From the NCBI GenBank assembly GCA_039588335.1, contig JBDGZZ010000011.1, positions 1 through 38,869 of the forward strand: a DNA stretch of 38,869 nt, read 5' to 3'. Within the stretch, counting starts at the first letter, position 1; each line of letters starts with the position of its first letter. The notes beneath the pieces are model-generated. The model was not told the DNA's origin. It did not search any database and worked only from the letters and a program-made list of their open reading frames with translations. The DNA comes from G020351775 sp039588335. Its GTDB lineage: Bacteria; Gemmatimonadota; Gemmatimonadetes; Gemmatimonadales; GWC2-71-9. The position numbers and the translations under genes were made by a program. Below, piece by piece: positions 1 through 7,109 of the stretch.

Positions 1-270
1 CCGGAGAGCTGGATCTGGCAATCAACGTGTTCCGGCTGAACACGCAGGCTAATCCTCATTCGGCGCGGGCCTTCAACGGCCTTGCAGAATCATACCTCAC
101 GAATGGGAGACTCATTGAAGGTCATCAACGCCTACGAACGCATGCTCGAGATTCTGCCTGAGGACTCCACCCTTGGCCCGGTGAGAAAGGATGAATTGAG
201 GTGCAACGCCGAGCTGAGATTGCGGATCCTGATGCCTTCCAAGCCAGATCAGCATCGGCTCCCGAATTGA
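1..270 (+). pseudogene. C-terminal fragment of a TPR-tailed protein, frameshifted
   Basis: The gene enters from the left edge. In the frame starting at base 3 the peptide runs GELDLAINVFRLNTQANP and onward to YLTNG, a typical tetratricopeptide helix pair. It then leaves the conserved pattern and stops near base 158. The TPR pattern resumes in the frame of base 1 (SLKVINAYERMLEILPED and onward) and ends at TGA 268-270. The switch falls near bases 103-110, around a GGGAGA run, and one extra base would explain it. Such TPR tails often follow serine hydrolase or alpha/beta-hydrolase domains, but the catalytic part is outside the window, so the parent family is unknown. It may be a true pseudogene or a one-base sequence error. 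Confidence 0.6.
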
Positions 271-359
271 TCTTCGAACGAGTAGGATGAGGTGACACTC
301 ACTATCGTAGAACAGGCTGCGTAGATTGCTGCCGAAGTGACCCTTTAATGGAGAGAGTT

Positions 360-773
360 ATGGCCGCAGTAAAGGGAGCAGTCCAGATCTGGTTGCGCCT
401 CGAAAACCTGGCGGTGTTCTTCCTGAGTTTGGTCCTCTATGCCTGGCTAGGGCACCCGTGGACTCTGTTCATAATACTGTTCCTGGCCCCGGACATTTCC
501 TTCCTGGGCTACCTGGCGGGCTCACGAGTTGGATCCCACACGTACAATATCGTACACAATTATGCCGCTCCGATTGCGGTTGGGGTGGCCGGAGTGTTCA
601 ACGAAAGCTCGTTGCCAGTGGCCATCGGACTCATCTGGACTGCGCACATTGGGCTGGATAGGGCCTTGGGGTACGGTCTCAAGTATCCAACCGCGTTTGG
701 CCATACTCACCTGGGCAACCTAGGAAAGGTGGCTACCCCATCCGTTCCGTTTCAGACCGGGTCAACTCCCTAG
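360..773 (+). CDS. DUF4260-like small integral membrane protein
   Basis: A 137-residue membrane protein. An ATG at 348 lies in frame, but the sequence GGAG at 350-353 stands six bases before the ATG at 360, so 360 is the better start. Hydrophobic segments occur near residues 13-30, 32-52, 65-80 and 85-100. The phrases LFLAPDISFLGYLAGSRVG and IGLDRALGYGLKYP, plus the closing THLGNLGK, match my memory of the DUF4260 family, whose biochemical role is unknown to me. It sits alone between the broken TPR gene and a histidine kinase, with a hairpin at 873-894 after it. The family call is from recognition of conserved words, not from a search. Confidence 0.7.
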   Translation: MAAVKGAVQIWLRLENLAVFFLSLVLYAWLGHPWTLFIILFLAPDISFLGYLAGSRVGSHTYNIVHNYAAPIAVGVAGVFNESSLPVAIGLIWTAHIGLDRALGYGLKYPTAFGHTHLGNLGKVATPSVPFQTGSTP

Positions 774-872
774 CGCTGCTGCCCTGTCACTATAGATTGC
801 ATCTGATACAGGCCGCAGATGATTGGGCCATGATCAGAATGCAAACAATGAGCGGCGACTCAGGCGGACTCG

Positions 873-894
873 ACAAACGGGGGCCGCCGTTTGT
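873..894. terminator. Hairpin, possible terminator after the DUF4260-like gene
   Basis: Arms ACAAACGG (873-880) and CCGTTTGT (887-894) pair over eight bases around a six-base GGGCCG loop. Only a weak T-rich stretch follows. The hairpin overlaps the TTG at 891 that could extend the next gene upstream, which argues against that start. Confidence 0.4.
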
Positions 895-956
895 GTCTTC
901 ACAACTTGGTTGCCTTCTCCAGCTGGCCTACGGCCCGCGTCTTCTGGGGGTGCAGC

Positions 957-2222
957 ATGAAAGATGACCGCAAGACAAAGAACCAACTTGTCGAAGAGCT
1001 GGTCGCGCTGAGGAAGCGCGTAGACGAGTTGCAGGGCCTCGAATCAGAACGTGACCGCGTTGAAGAGGCATTGGAGTTGAGTGAATCCCAACTTCGGCAA
1101 ATCATCGATCTAGTTCCACACATGGTCTTCGTAAAAGACTGGAACGGACGCTTCCTCCTCGCCAACAAGGCCGTAGCCGAAGCCTATGGCACGACGGTCG
1201 AGAGACTCACAGGGACGCGACACGCAGAGCACCACAAGGATGAGACCGAGTTGGAACAGATGCTGAGCGACGATCGGGAAGTGATTACAGAGGGCGTTCC
1301 CAAGTTCATCCCACAGGAGACTTTCGTTGACTCCCTAGGAAAGCAACACGTCCTCCAGACCATCAAGATCCCGTTCCAAGTGTCCGGCAAAGACCAGCCG
1401 GCAGTGCTAGGAGTAGCCCTCGATATCACCGAGCGGACCAAGGCCGAGGATGAACGAAGGAAACTGGAAGCGAGGGTGCAACAGGTCCAAAAGCAGGAGA
1501 GCCTCGCAGCCTTGGCAAGCGGTCTCGCCCACGACTTCAACGAGCTAGTCATGAGCATACTGGATAACGCGGCACTGGCACGCGCGATCCGCTCCCCGCA
1601 GGGCAGGGAGCTCATGGAAAAGATAGAGCTCGCGGCTCGACGCGCCGGCGACTTGACCAACCAGATGCTGGTCTACGCTGGTGAAGAGCGGTTGAGCGAA
1701 TGCGCTCTATTCCTCAACCGGCTGGTGGAGGACATGGGCCATGTGCTGGAGGCAGTGGTATCTGACAAGGCAGAATTGCGTTACGATTTTTCGTCCGAAT
1801 CAGTGCCCATCATGGCGGACGCTGGTCGCCTACGACAGGTCGTCATGAATCTGGTCACGAACGCATTCGAGGCGCTGGGCGAGGATGGGGGTGTTATCAC
1901 TGTATCGACGGGCACTGTGGATGCCAATAGGTCTTATCTCGAGTCCACATATATCGACGACGATCTGCCCGAAGGGACCTACGCCTTCCTCGAGGTCGCT
2001 GACTCTGGTATGGGCATCGATCCTGAGGAGAAGGCCAAGATGTTCGATCCGTTCTTCTCCTCTAAGTTCAAGGAAGGTGGCCTGGGACTCGCTGCACTGC
2101 TCGGGGTGGTGCGAAGTCATAAGGGAACGGTAAAGGTAGACAGTGCCCCGGGACGCGGCACAACGATCCGGGTACTGCTACCGACGCCGATCCAGGTTCC
2201 CTTCACCGATAGTCCGGAGTAG
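957..2222 (+). CDS. PAS-domain sensor histidine kinase, soluble
   Basis: A 421-residue sensor kinase without membrane segments. A coiled coil (residues 1-45) leads to a PAS domain (about 45-160), a DHp domain with the H-box LASGLAHDFNEL (His192 is the expected phosphoacceptor) and an ATP-binding domain with N-box (about 290-307), DSGMGI (349-354) and GGLGLAA (374-380). The start is the ATG at 957, preceded by a G-rich run ending at 950; in-frame TTG at 891 lacks such support and lies in a hairpin. The H-box belongs to the HDFNNLL group, but the second Asn is Glu here. Many relatives carry a C-terminal receiver; this one has none, and no partner regulator is adjacent on its strand. Its partner may be one of the receivers in the convergent operon at 2239-10073. 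Confidence 0.85.
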   Translation: MKDDRKTKNQLVEELVALRKRVDELQGLESERDRVEEALELSESQLRQIIDLVPHMVFVKDWNGRFLLANKAVAEAYGTTVERLTGTRHAEHHKDETELEQMLSDDREVITEGVPKFIPQETFVDSLGKQHVLQTIKIPFQVSGKDQPAVLGVALDITERTKAEDERRKLEARVQQVQKQESLAALASGLAHDFNELVMSILDNAALARAIRSPQGRELMEKIELAARRAGDLTNQMLVYAGEERLSECALFLNRLVEDMGHVLEAVVSDKAELRYDFSSESVPIMADAGRLRQVVMNLVTNAFEALGEDGGVITVSTGTVDANRSYLESTYIDDDLPEGTYAFLEVADSGMGIDPEEKAKMFDPFFSSKFKEGGLGLAALLGVVRSHKGTVKVDSAPGRGTTIRVLLPTPIQVPFTDSPE

Positions 2223-2238
2223 CACTCTACCCACCAGA

Positions 2239-2532
2239 TCAGGTAGGTGTCGCATCCCCGTGATCGGTAGCTCCGGCCGAGCTGGACCGGGCCAGCAGCC
2301 GTTCGGCATAGTCCACGCGCTCGTGCAGTTCTCCGAGATCCTCCCTCAACAGTCGGACCTGGTCGTGCAAGCCGTCCAGTGCCTCACCCAGCCGCTCGAC
2401 GTCGTTATGCCCGCCCTGCGCGAGCTTGTTGCCCTTGGCATTGAGCCACATTCGCATGCCAATGAGCCCAAAGGTACCAACACCCAACAGGGCAATGAGC
2501 GGGGCGATCGTGTCCAATATTTCTGGGATCAT
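2239..2532 (-). CDS. Small membrane protein with coiled-coil tail
   Basis: A 97-residue protein with one N-terminal hydrophobic helix (about residues 5-28), then a basic stretch and an amphipathic coiled coil (about 40-82) ending HERVDYAERLLARSSS. The family is not named to me, but similar small proteins with one helix and an ERLLA-type ending are common beside signalling or lipid genes in Gemmatimonadota-like genomes. It lies 82 bases after the receiver-kinase fusion gene and is the last member of the signalling operon. A membrane anchor with a cytosolic coiled coil could recruit a partner, which is inference. A decayed relative may exist at 36036-36240. Confidence 0.65.
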   Translation of the reverse strand: MIPEILDTIAPLIALLGVGTFGLIGMRMWLNAKGNKLAQGGHNDVERLGEALDGLHDQVRLLREDLGELHERVDYAERLLARSSSAGATDHGDATPT

Positions 2533-2614
2533 CGGAATCTCCGAGTGTTCAGATCGTCGTTCGGCCAGTCACACTTTGACTACGGTACAAGACCAAGTAG
2601 GGGTTTCGCCAGTC

Positions 2615-4570
2615 CTATTCGACGGTATCGAGGAGATTTCGTAACTCCAGTGCGGAGCCGATGCGTTTGGCGGGTTCCTTCGCGAGTAACCGCATGATGA
2701 GCGAGGAGATTTGCTGAGGTACCTCTCTGTTCAGCGTTGTAGGTGGAGAGGGGTCTTCGCGAAGCAATTTTGCGATCAGCGAGATGGTCGATTTCGCCTC
2801 GAAGGGCAGCCTGCCCGTCAGGCATTCATACATCACAACCCCAACCGCATAGAGATCGCTACGAGCATCCACATCTTCATCCAACAGCTGTTCGGGCGCC
2901 ATGTACGCCGGCGTTCCCACAACCAGGCCTGCTTCCGTGACTGCATCAGTGCGCTCTGCCAAGCGGGCGATGCCGAAGTCCATGACCTTGAGCACGCCCT
3001 CGCCGTCGAGCAGCAAGTTCTGCGGTTTGATGTCTCGATGGATGACGTTGTGTTTGTGTGCAACACTCAGGGCTTCGGCCAGCTGCGTAGCGAGTGCCAA
3101 AGTTGAAGGCACACCAAGTCTGCCACGAGTGTCTATGAGTTCGCGGGCAGTAACGCCCTCAACGCACTCCATGGTTATGTAGTAGTTCCCGTCACATTCG
3201 CCCAAGTCGTACGTGCGAACCACATTGTGATGCGAGAGGCGGCGGGTGAGCTTCAGCTCTGTCTTGAAGCGATCAATGAGAGCGGGATTGTACACCAGAT
3301 CCGGACGCAGCACCTTGATGGCTATGTCCTCGCCCAGGTCTTGGTCGTGGGCCCGATATACGGCCCCCATCCCTCCACGACCAAGTACCTCAGTGACGTT
3401 GTAGCGACCTGCGAAAACCTCTCCGATGGGAAGACTCGGGCCGACAGGAGCAGAGTCTTCCTGGCGCGGCGTGGACCTGGTTCTCTCTACATCGGCCTTG
3501 AGATCGTCTATTTGCTCGCGCAAGCGATCTTCGCGGGACTCTACCTCAGCCACCATCGAGTCAAACACGCGGGCCAATTTCCCAAGCTGGTCGCTCCTCA
3601 ACGCCACGTCTGAAAGGCCGCCGTGTTCGTAGTGTCCTTTCTCAACGGCTGCGGCCGCCTCGATCACCTTACTTACTTGTCCCAAGTACTCGATCTCGGC
3701 ATCCCTCAACCGTTTCTTCTCGAGGGAAGCATTGATCCGAGCCCGCAAGAGCACTGGGTCGAAAGGCTTGGGCAGATAGTCCTCTGCCCCACGCTCTATG
3801 CACCTCACAATGCTGGACATATCATCCAGCGCCGAAATCATGATCACCGGAATGTCACGAGTTCCACGCGAGCCCTTCAACCGTTCCAACACCTCGTATC
3901 CATCAACCTCGGGCATCATGACGTCCAGCAGGACCAGGTCGTATTGTCTGACGGAAATCATCTCGATCGCTTCACGACCGTCACCAGCACATTCGACCTC
4001 ATGCCCCTGCTTCTTGAGCCGCCGCTCCAAGATGTCACGGTTGTCCTCTACGTCGTCGACCACGAGGATTCGGGCGGGCCTCCCCTGGTTCCGATCTGCT
4101 TGGAGGTCCCCGTCATGAGCCTCGTAATCAGCGGTGTTAGAGGTGCCACGCTTGTCTGCCGCTGCTCGCCTCACATCCGCTAGTCGTTCGGCAGCAGATC
4201 TCACCTTGAGGAGATCCTCGGTAAAAGCCTCATCCGATGAACTGCCACCAGCCCCGATCAGGGTTGTCACGGCCTGAAGAATCCGTCCCCGCGGCTCGAG
4301 CAATGACTCGTGAAGCCGTGTCATTTCAGGATGAGTGATACTGTCCCTTGTGGAGGGTAGACTCGAGTCAATCAGCTGCAGAGCGTCATGTACGGCTTCA
4401 AGGGCCCCTTCCAGCACCTGCCGCCTGTCAGCATGCACCGGACCGGTTGCGTCCTCGAGCAGCATTTCACAGTACCCAACGATCAGATGCACCGGCGTCC
4501 GCATGTCATGCCGCAGCTCAGCTACGGATGCCTGTGCCACTGCACTAATCTTCGCTTCGCTGTCGCTCAC
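2615..4570 (-). CDS. DHp-receiver-HAMP-Hanks-type Ser/Thr protein kinase fusion
   Basis: A 651-residue fusion. Residues 12-70 form a DHp-like helix with an H-box (AELRHDMRTPVHLIVGY, His21) but no ATPase domain follows. Residues 166-285 are a receiver with phosphoacceptor Asp216 and Lys268. Residues 298-345 look like a HAMP-type linker. Residues 390-650 are a complete Hanks kinase: GRGGMG loop (397-402), Lys419, Glu438, HRDIKPQN (Asp513) and DFG (531-533), with APE at 558-560. No membrane segment or PASTA domain is present. The start is a GTG that overlaps the stop of the upstream receiver gene by four bases (GTGA, 4567-4570), implying translational coupling. The layout suggests phosphorelay control of Ser/Thr phosphorylation. 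The domain reading is firm; the regulatory direction is inference. Confidence 0.9.
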   Translation of the reverse strand: MSDSEAKISAVAQASVAELRHDMRTPVHLIVGYCEMLLEDATGPVHADRRQVLEGALEAVHDALQLIDSSLPSTRDSITHPEMTRLHESLLEPRGRILQAVTTLIGAGGSSSDEAFTEDLLKVRSAAERLADVRRAAADKRGTSNTADYEAHDGDLQADRNQGRPARILVVDDVEDNRDILERRLKKQGHEVECAGDGREAIEMISVRQYDLVLLDVMMPEVDGYEVLERLKGSRGTRDIPVIMISALDDMSSIVRCIERGAEDYLPKPFDPVLLRARINASLEKKRLRDAEIEYLGQVSKVIEAAAAVEKGHYEHGGLSDVALRSDQLGKLARVFDSMVAEVESREDRLREQIDDLKADVERTRSTPRQEDSAPVGPSLPIGEVFAGRYNVTEVLGRGGMGAVYRAHDQDLGEDIAIKVLRPDLVYNPALIDRFKTELKLTRRLSHHNVVRTYDLGECDGNYYITMECVEGVTARELIDTRGRLGVPSTLALATQLAEALSVAHKHNVIHRDIKPQNLLLDGEGVLKVMDFGIARLAERTDAVTEAGLVVGTPAYMAPEQLLDEDVDARSDLYAVGVVMYECLTGRLPFEAKSTISLIAKLLREDPSPPTTLNREVPQQISSLIMRLLAKEPAKRIGSALELRNLLDTVE

Positions 4571-4938
4571 TCGTTCCTGCCTAGCAACGCCTCTATCTTC
4601 GCCAGCAGTCGTGGCAGCTCAATCGGCTTGGTGTCATAATCATCACAACCAGACTCGAGGGCTCTCTCCCGATCACCCGCCATGGCGTGAGCCGTGAGCG
4701 CGATGATCGGGATCTCCTGTGTGTCCGACGATTCTCTTAGTCGCTTGGTCGCTTCCCAGCCGTCCAGTTCGGGCAGGCTCATGTCCATGAGAATGATGTC
4801 GAACTCACCAGTTGCCGCTTTCTCGATCCCCTGCAATCCATCAACTGCGATCTCGACCTCATAGCCTTTGCGTCTCAGTCGCCGTGACAACATATCTCGG
4901 TTCATCTCGTTGTCTTCGACCAGCAGAATCTTCGCCAA
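4567..4938 (-). CDS. Single-domain response regulator (receiver only)
   Basis: A 123-residue stand-alone receiver of the CheY/DivK kind. The acidic pair is Glu8-Asp9, the phosphoacceptor is Asp52 (ILMDMSLP), the switch Thr lies in the phrase IIALTAHAM, and the conserved Lys is in DYDTKPI. No output domain is present, so it probably shuttles phosphate or acts by protein contact. It lies 14 bases downstream of the 716-residue kinase and overlaps the next gene by four bases. The tight position between a kinase and a DHp-bearing protein fits an intermediate in a multistep phosphorelay. Confidence 0.93.
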   Translation of the reverse strand: MAKILLVEDNEMNRDMLSRRLRRKGYEVEIAVDGLQGIEKAATGEFDIILMDMSLPELDGWEATKRLRESSDTQEIPIIALTAHAMAGDRERALESGCDDYDTKPIELPRLLAKIEALLGRNE

Positions 4939-4952
4939 TCTACCTCCTCTGA

Positions 4953-7103
4953 CTATCTGGTCGCCTGTCCGGTCGGGAGAGCACTTTGCTCCAAACTGGC
5001 AGGTAACTGCATAGTGAACGTGGATCCCTTTCCGGGAGCACTCTCAACATGAACATCGCCACCCATCAGGTGACAGAAACGGCGTGTGACAGCCAGTCCG
5101 AGTCCAGTCCCGCCGTACTTCCGGCTGATCGACGCGTCGGCCTGAGAGAAAGCCTCGAACAGCCGATCCATCTGCTCACTCGACATTCCGATACCGGTGT
5201 CTGAGACGCGGAACACCAACCGATCACCGTTGTCTTCATCGGCCTCGCGGAGGACGCTCAGCTCAATCACACCTTCCGTTGTGAATTTCGAGGCATTCGA
5301 CAGCAAGTTCAACAGCATCTGGCGCACCTTTGTCAGGTCCGATCGCATCGAGCCGACGTTCTCGGCATAGTTCACTTCCAACTGGTTTGAGTTCGTCTCA
5401 ACCAGAGGTCGAACGGTGGTGGCGACTTCCTCTACCGCGGTCGCCACGTCGAAGGTTTCTAGGTACAGATCCATCTTACCTGCTTCGATCTTTGACAAGT
5501 CTAGAATCTCGTTGATCAGAGACAGCAGGTGCTTGCCGGCCGAGCGTATCTTCTGCAGGTCGGGGACCAGCTCGTCCTGTCCCTTGTCTCCGGCCTCCTC
5601 TTCTAGCATCTCGCTGTAGCCGATGATCGCGTTCAACGGGGTTCGTAATTCATGGCTCATGTTTGCGAGGAACTGGCTCTTTGCGCTAGAGGCGTCCTCT
5701 GCTTCCCGGCGAGCACGAAGCAGTTCCGTTATGTCGTGGTACAGCCCCATGAGGCCTACACGCTCGCCCTCTACGATGACCGGGACACCCAGGACTTCCA
5801 CCTCGACTAGAGTACCATCTTTCCTGCGGCGACGTCCGATACCGTGGACTGCGCGATCCAATGCTTCACGCGTGTACGCCACTGCCTCAGATCGCGTTGC
5901 CTCAGTCGTGATCAGCTCGTCCAGTTTGCGTCCCACCGCCTCTTCCTGAGCGTACCCGAACAACTTCTCGAAGGCCGGGTTGCAGGATACGATCTGGTGT
6001 GACGGATCCAGCGTCACGATCGCAACCGGACTGTTTAGAAGAACCTCCTCGAAATACTTCTTCTGTCGTTGTGCGGCTGTATAGAGGCGTGCATTTTCGA
6101 TGGCGATTGCAGCCTGAGGGGCGAACATGTTGAGTAGCCGTAGATCTTCTTCGTTGAAGACTCGCTCCGGATCAGAATGAACGGACGCGATGGCACCGAC
6201 CAATCGCCTACCAATGAGCAGCGGCGCTGCCATGACTGAATGCACCGTTACATCTGCATACTTATCGGAACGGCCCAGCCACTCGTGGTACGACGGTATG
6301 ATCAACGGCTCGAGAGTCTCGGCCACTGTACCCATCGCCCCCTCCCCCATGGCAATCCGTGTTCCCGTCGAATCCTTTCCGATGTGATCACTGGCAACGA
6401 CGACCAACTCCGCGGTCGCTTCATCGTAGATGGCCACCTCTCCCCCGGTCACACCCAGTAGTGTGACGGCACGCTGCAGTACGGACTGGAGAACCTTGGA
6501 CAGCTCCAGCTCGGAGGATAGGTCGGCCATCGTGTCGAGCAGCGCCTTGTGTTCATCCGCCCTGCGGCGCTCAGCCTCCAGCAGCCGTGCCCGCCCGATT
6601 GCTATGGACGCCTGATTGGCGGCGGCCTTTAGTATCTCAAAATCCTCGTCCCCGAAAGAGTTGGGCTCGGTGGACTCAACGACCAACACACCGATAGTCT
6701 TTCCGTCCACTCTGAGCGGTACATCGACCTCAGATCCGCTGGCCAAGCTTGCCAGATACCGCGACTCACGAGTTACGTCCGGTGTGTAGTGTAGTTCACC
6801 ATCTTCCAACGCTCTTTCACTCAGCCCTTCACCACGGTGCACGTGCCAATCGTGCGGGACATCGGGCCAACCGATGCTGGCTTGCAGCACGCGATCTCCG
6901 GTTGTGTCATCATGTAGAAACACGCCGAGGAAGTTGTACCCCAACGCCTCGTCATGCAGTCCGTTCACCATCGAGCGGTATACGTCTGCTTCCTGTTGGG
7001 CAGATGCAATTGCAGTCGTCAGGCGGAGCAAGGCTGCCTGGCGGCGTTCTAGCGCTGCGCTTCTCAACCGTGTCGACGAAGGGCTCGTCTCAGCGCGTCC
7101 CAT
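4953..7103 (-). CDS. GAF-GAF-PAS sensor histidine kinase
   Basis: A 716-residue soluble kinase. The order is GAF (about 35-175), GAF (190-345), PAS (350-460), DHp (473-540; H-box NMSHELRTPLNAIIGYSEML region with His484) and HATPase (585-705; DTGIGM and GGTGLGLAV boxes). It ends without a receiver. The short helix between the GAF domains reads LLEAERRRADEHK. It is a clear paralogue of the gene directly upstream (7110-10073) along its whole length, with the same domain order, so the pair arose by tandem duplication. Only six bases separate the two genes. GAF domains usually bind small molecules or cofactors; the ligand cannot be told from sequence. Confidence 0.93.
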   Translation of the reverse strand: MGRAETSPSSTRLRSAALERRQAALLRLTTAIASAQQEADVYRSMVNGLHDEALGYNFLGVFLHDDTTGDRVLQASIGWPDVPHDWHVHRGEGLSERALEDGELHYTPDVTRESRYLASLASGSEVDVPLRVDGKTIGVLVVESTEPNSFGDEDFEILKAAANQASIAIGRARLLEAERRRADEHKALLDTMADLSSELELSKVLQSVLQRAVTLLGVTGGEVAIYDEATAELVVVASDHIGKDSTGTRIAMGEGAMGTVAETLEPLIIPSYHEWLGRSDKYADVTVHSVMAAPLLIGRRLVGAIASVHSDPERVFNEEDLRLLNMFAPQAAIAIENARLYTAAQRQKKYFEEVLLNSPVAIVTLDPSHQIVSCNPAFEKLFGYAQEEAVGRKLDELITTEATRSEAVAYTREALDRAVHGIGRRRRKDGTLVEVEVLGVPVIVEGERVGLMGLYHDITELLRARREAEDASSAKSQFLANMSHELRTPLNAIIGYSEMLEEEAGDKGQDELVPDLQKIRSAGKHLLSLINEILDLSKIEAGKMDLYLETFDVATAVEEVATTVRPLVETNSNQLEVNYAENVGSMRSDLTKVRQMLLNLLSNASKFTTEGVIELSVLREADEDNGDRLVFRVSDTGIGMSSEQMDRLFEAFSQADASISRKYGGTGLGLAVTRRFCHLMGGDVHVESAPGKGSTFTMQLPASLEQSALPTGQATR

Positions 7104-7109
7104 TATTTG

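Noticed and set aside
2143..2697. 184-residue plus-strand ORF overlapping the end of the PAS kinase
   Set aside because: Arg/Ser/Pro-rich, no family pattern, and antisense to the small membrane protein gene.
3623..4183. 186-residue plus-strand ORF
   Set aside because: It lies wholly antisense to the receiver-Hanks kinase fusion, whose motifs are unmistakable.
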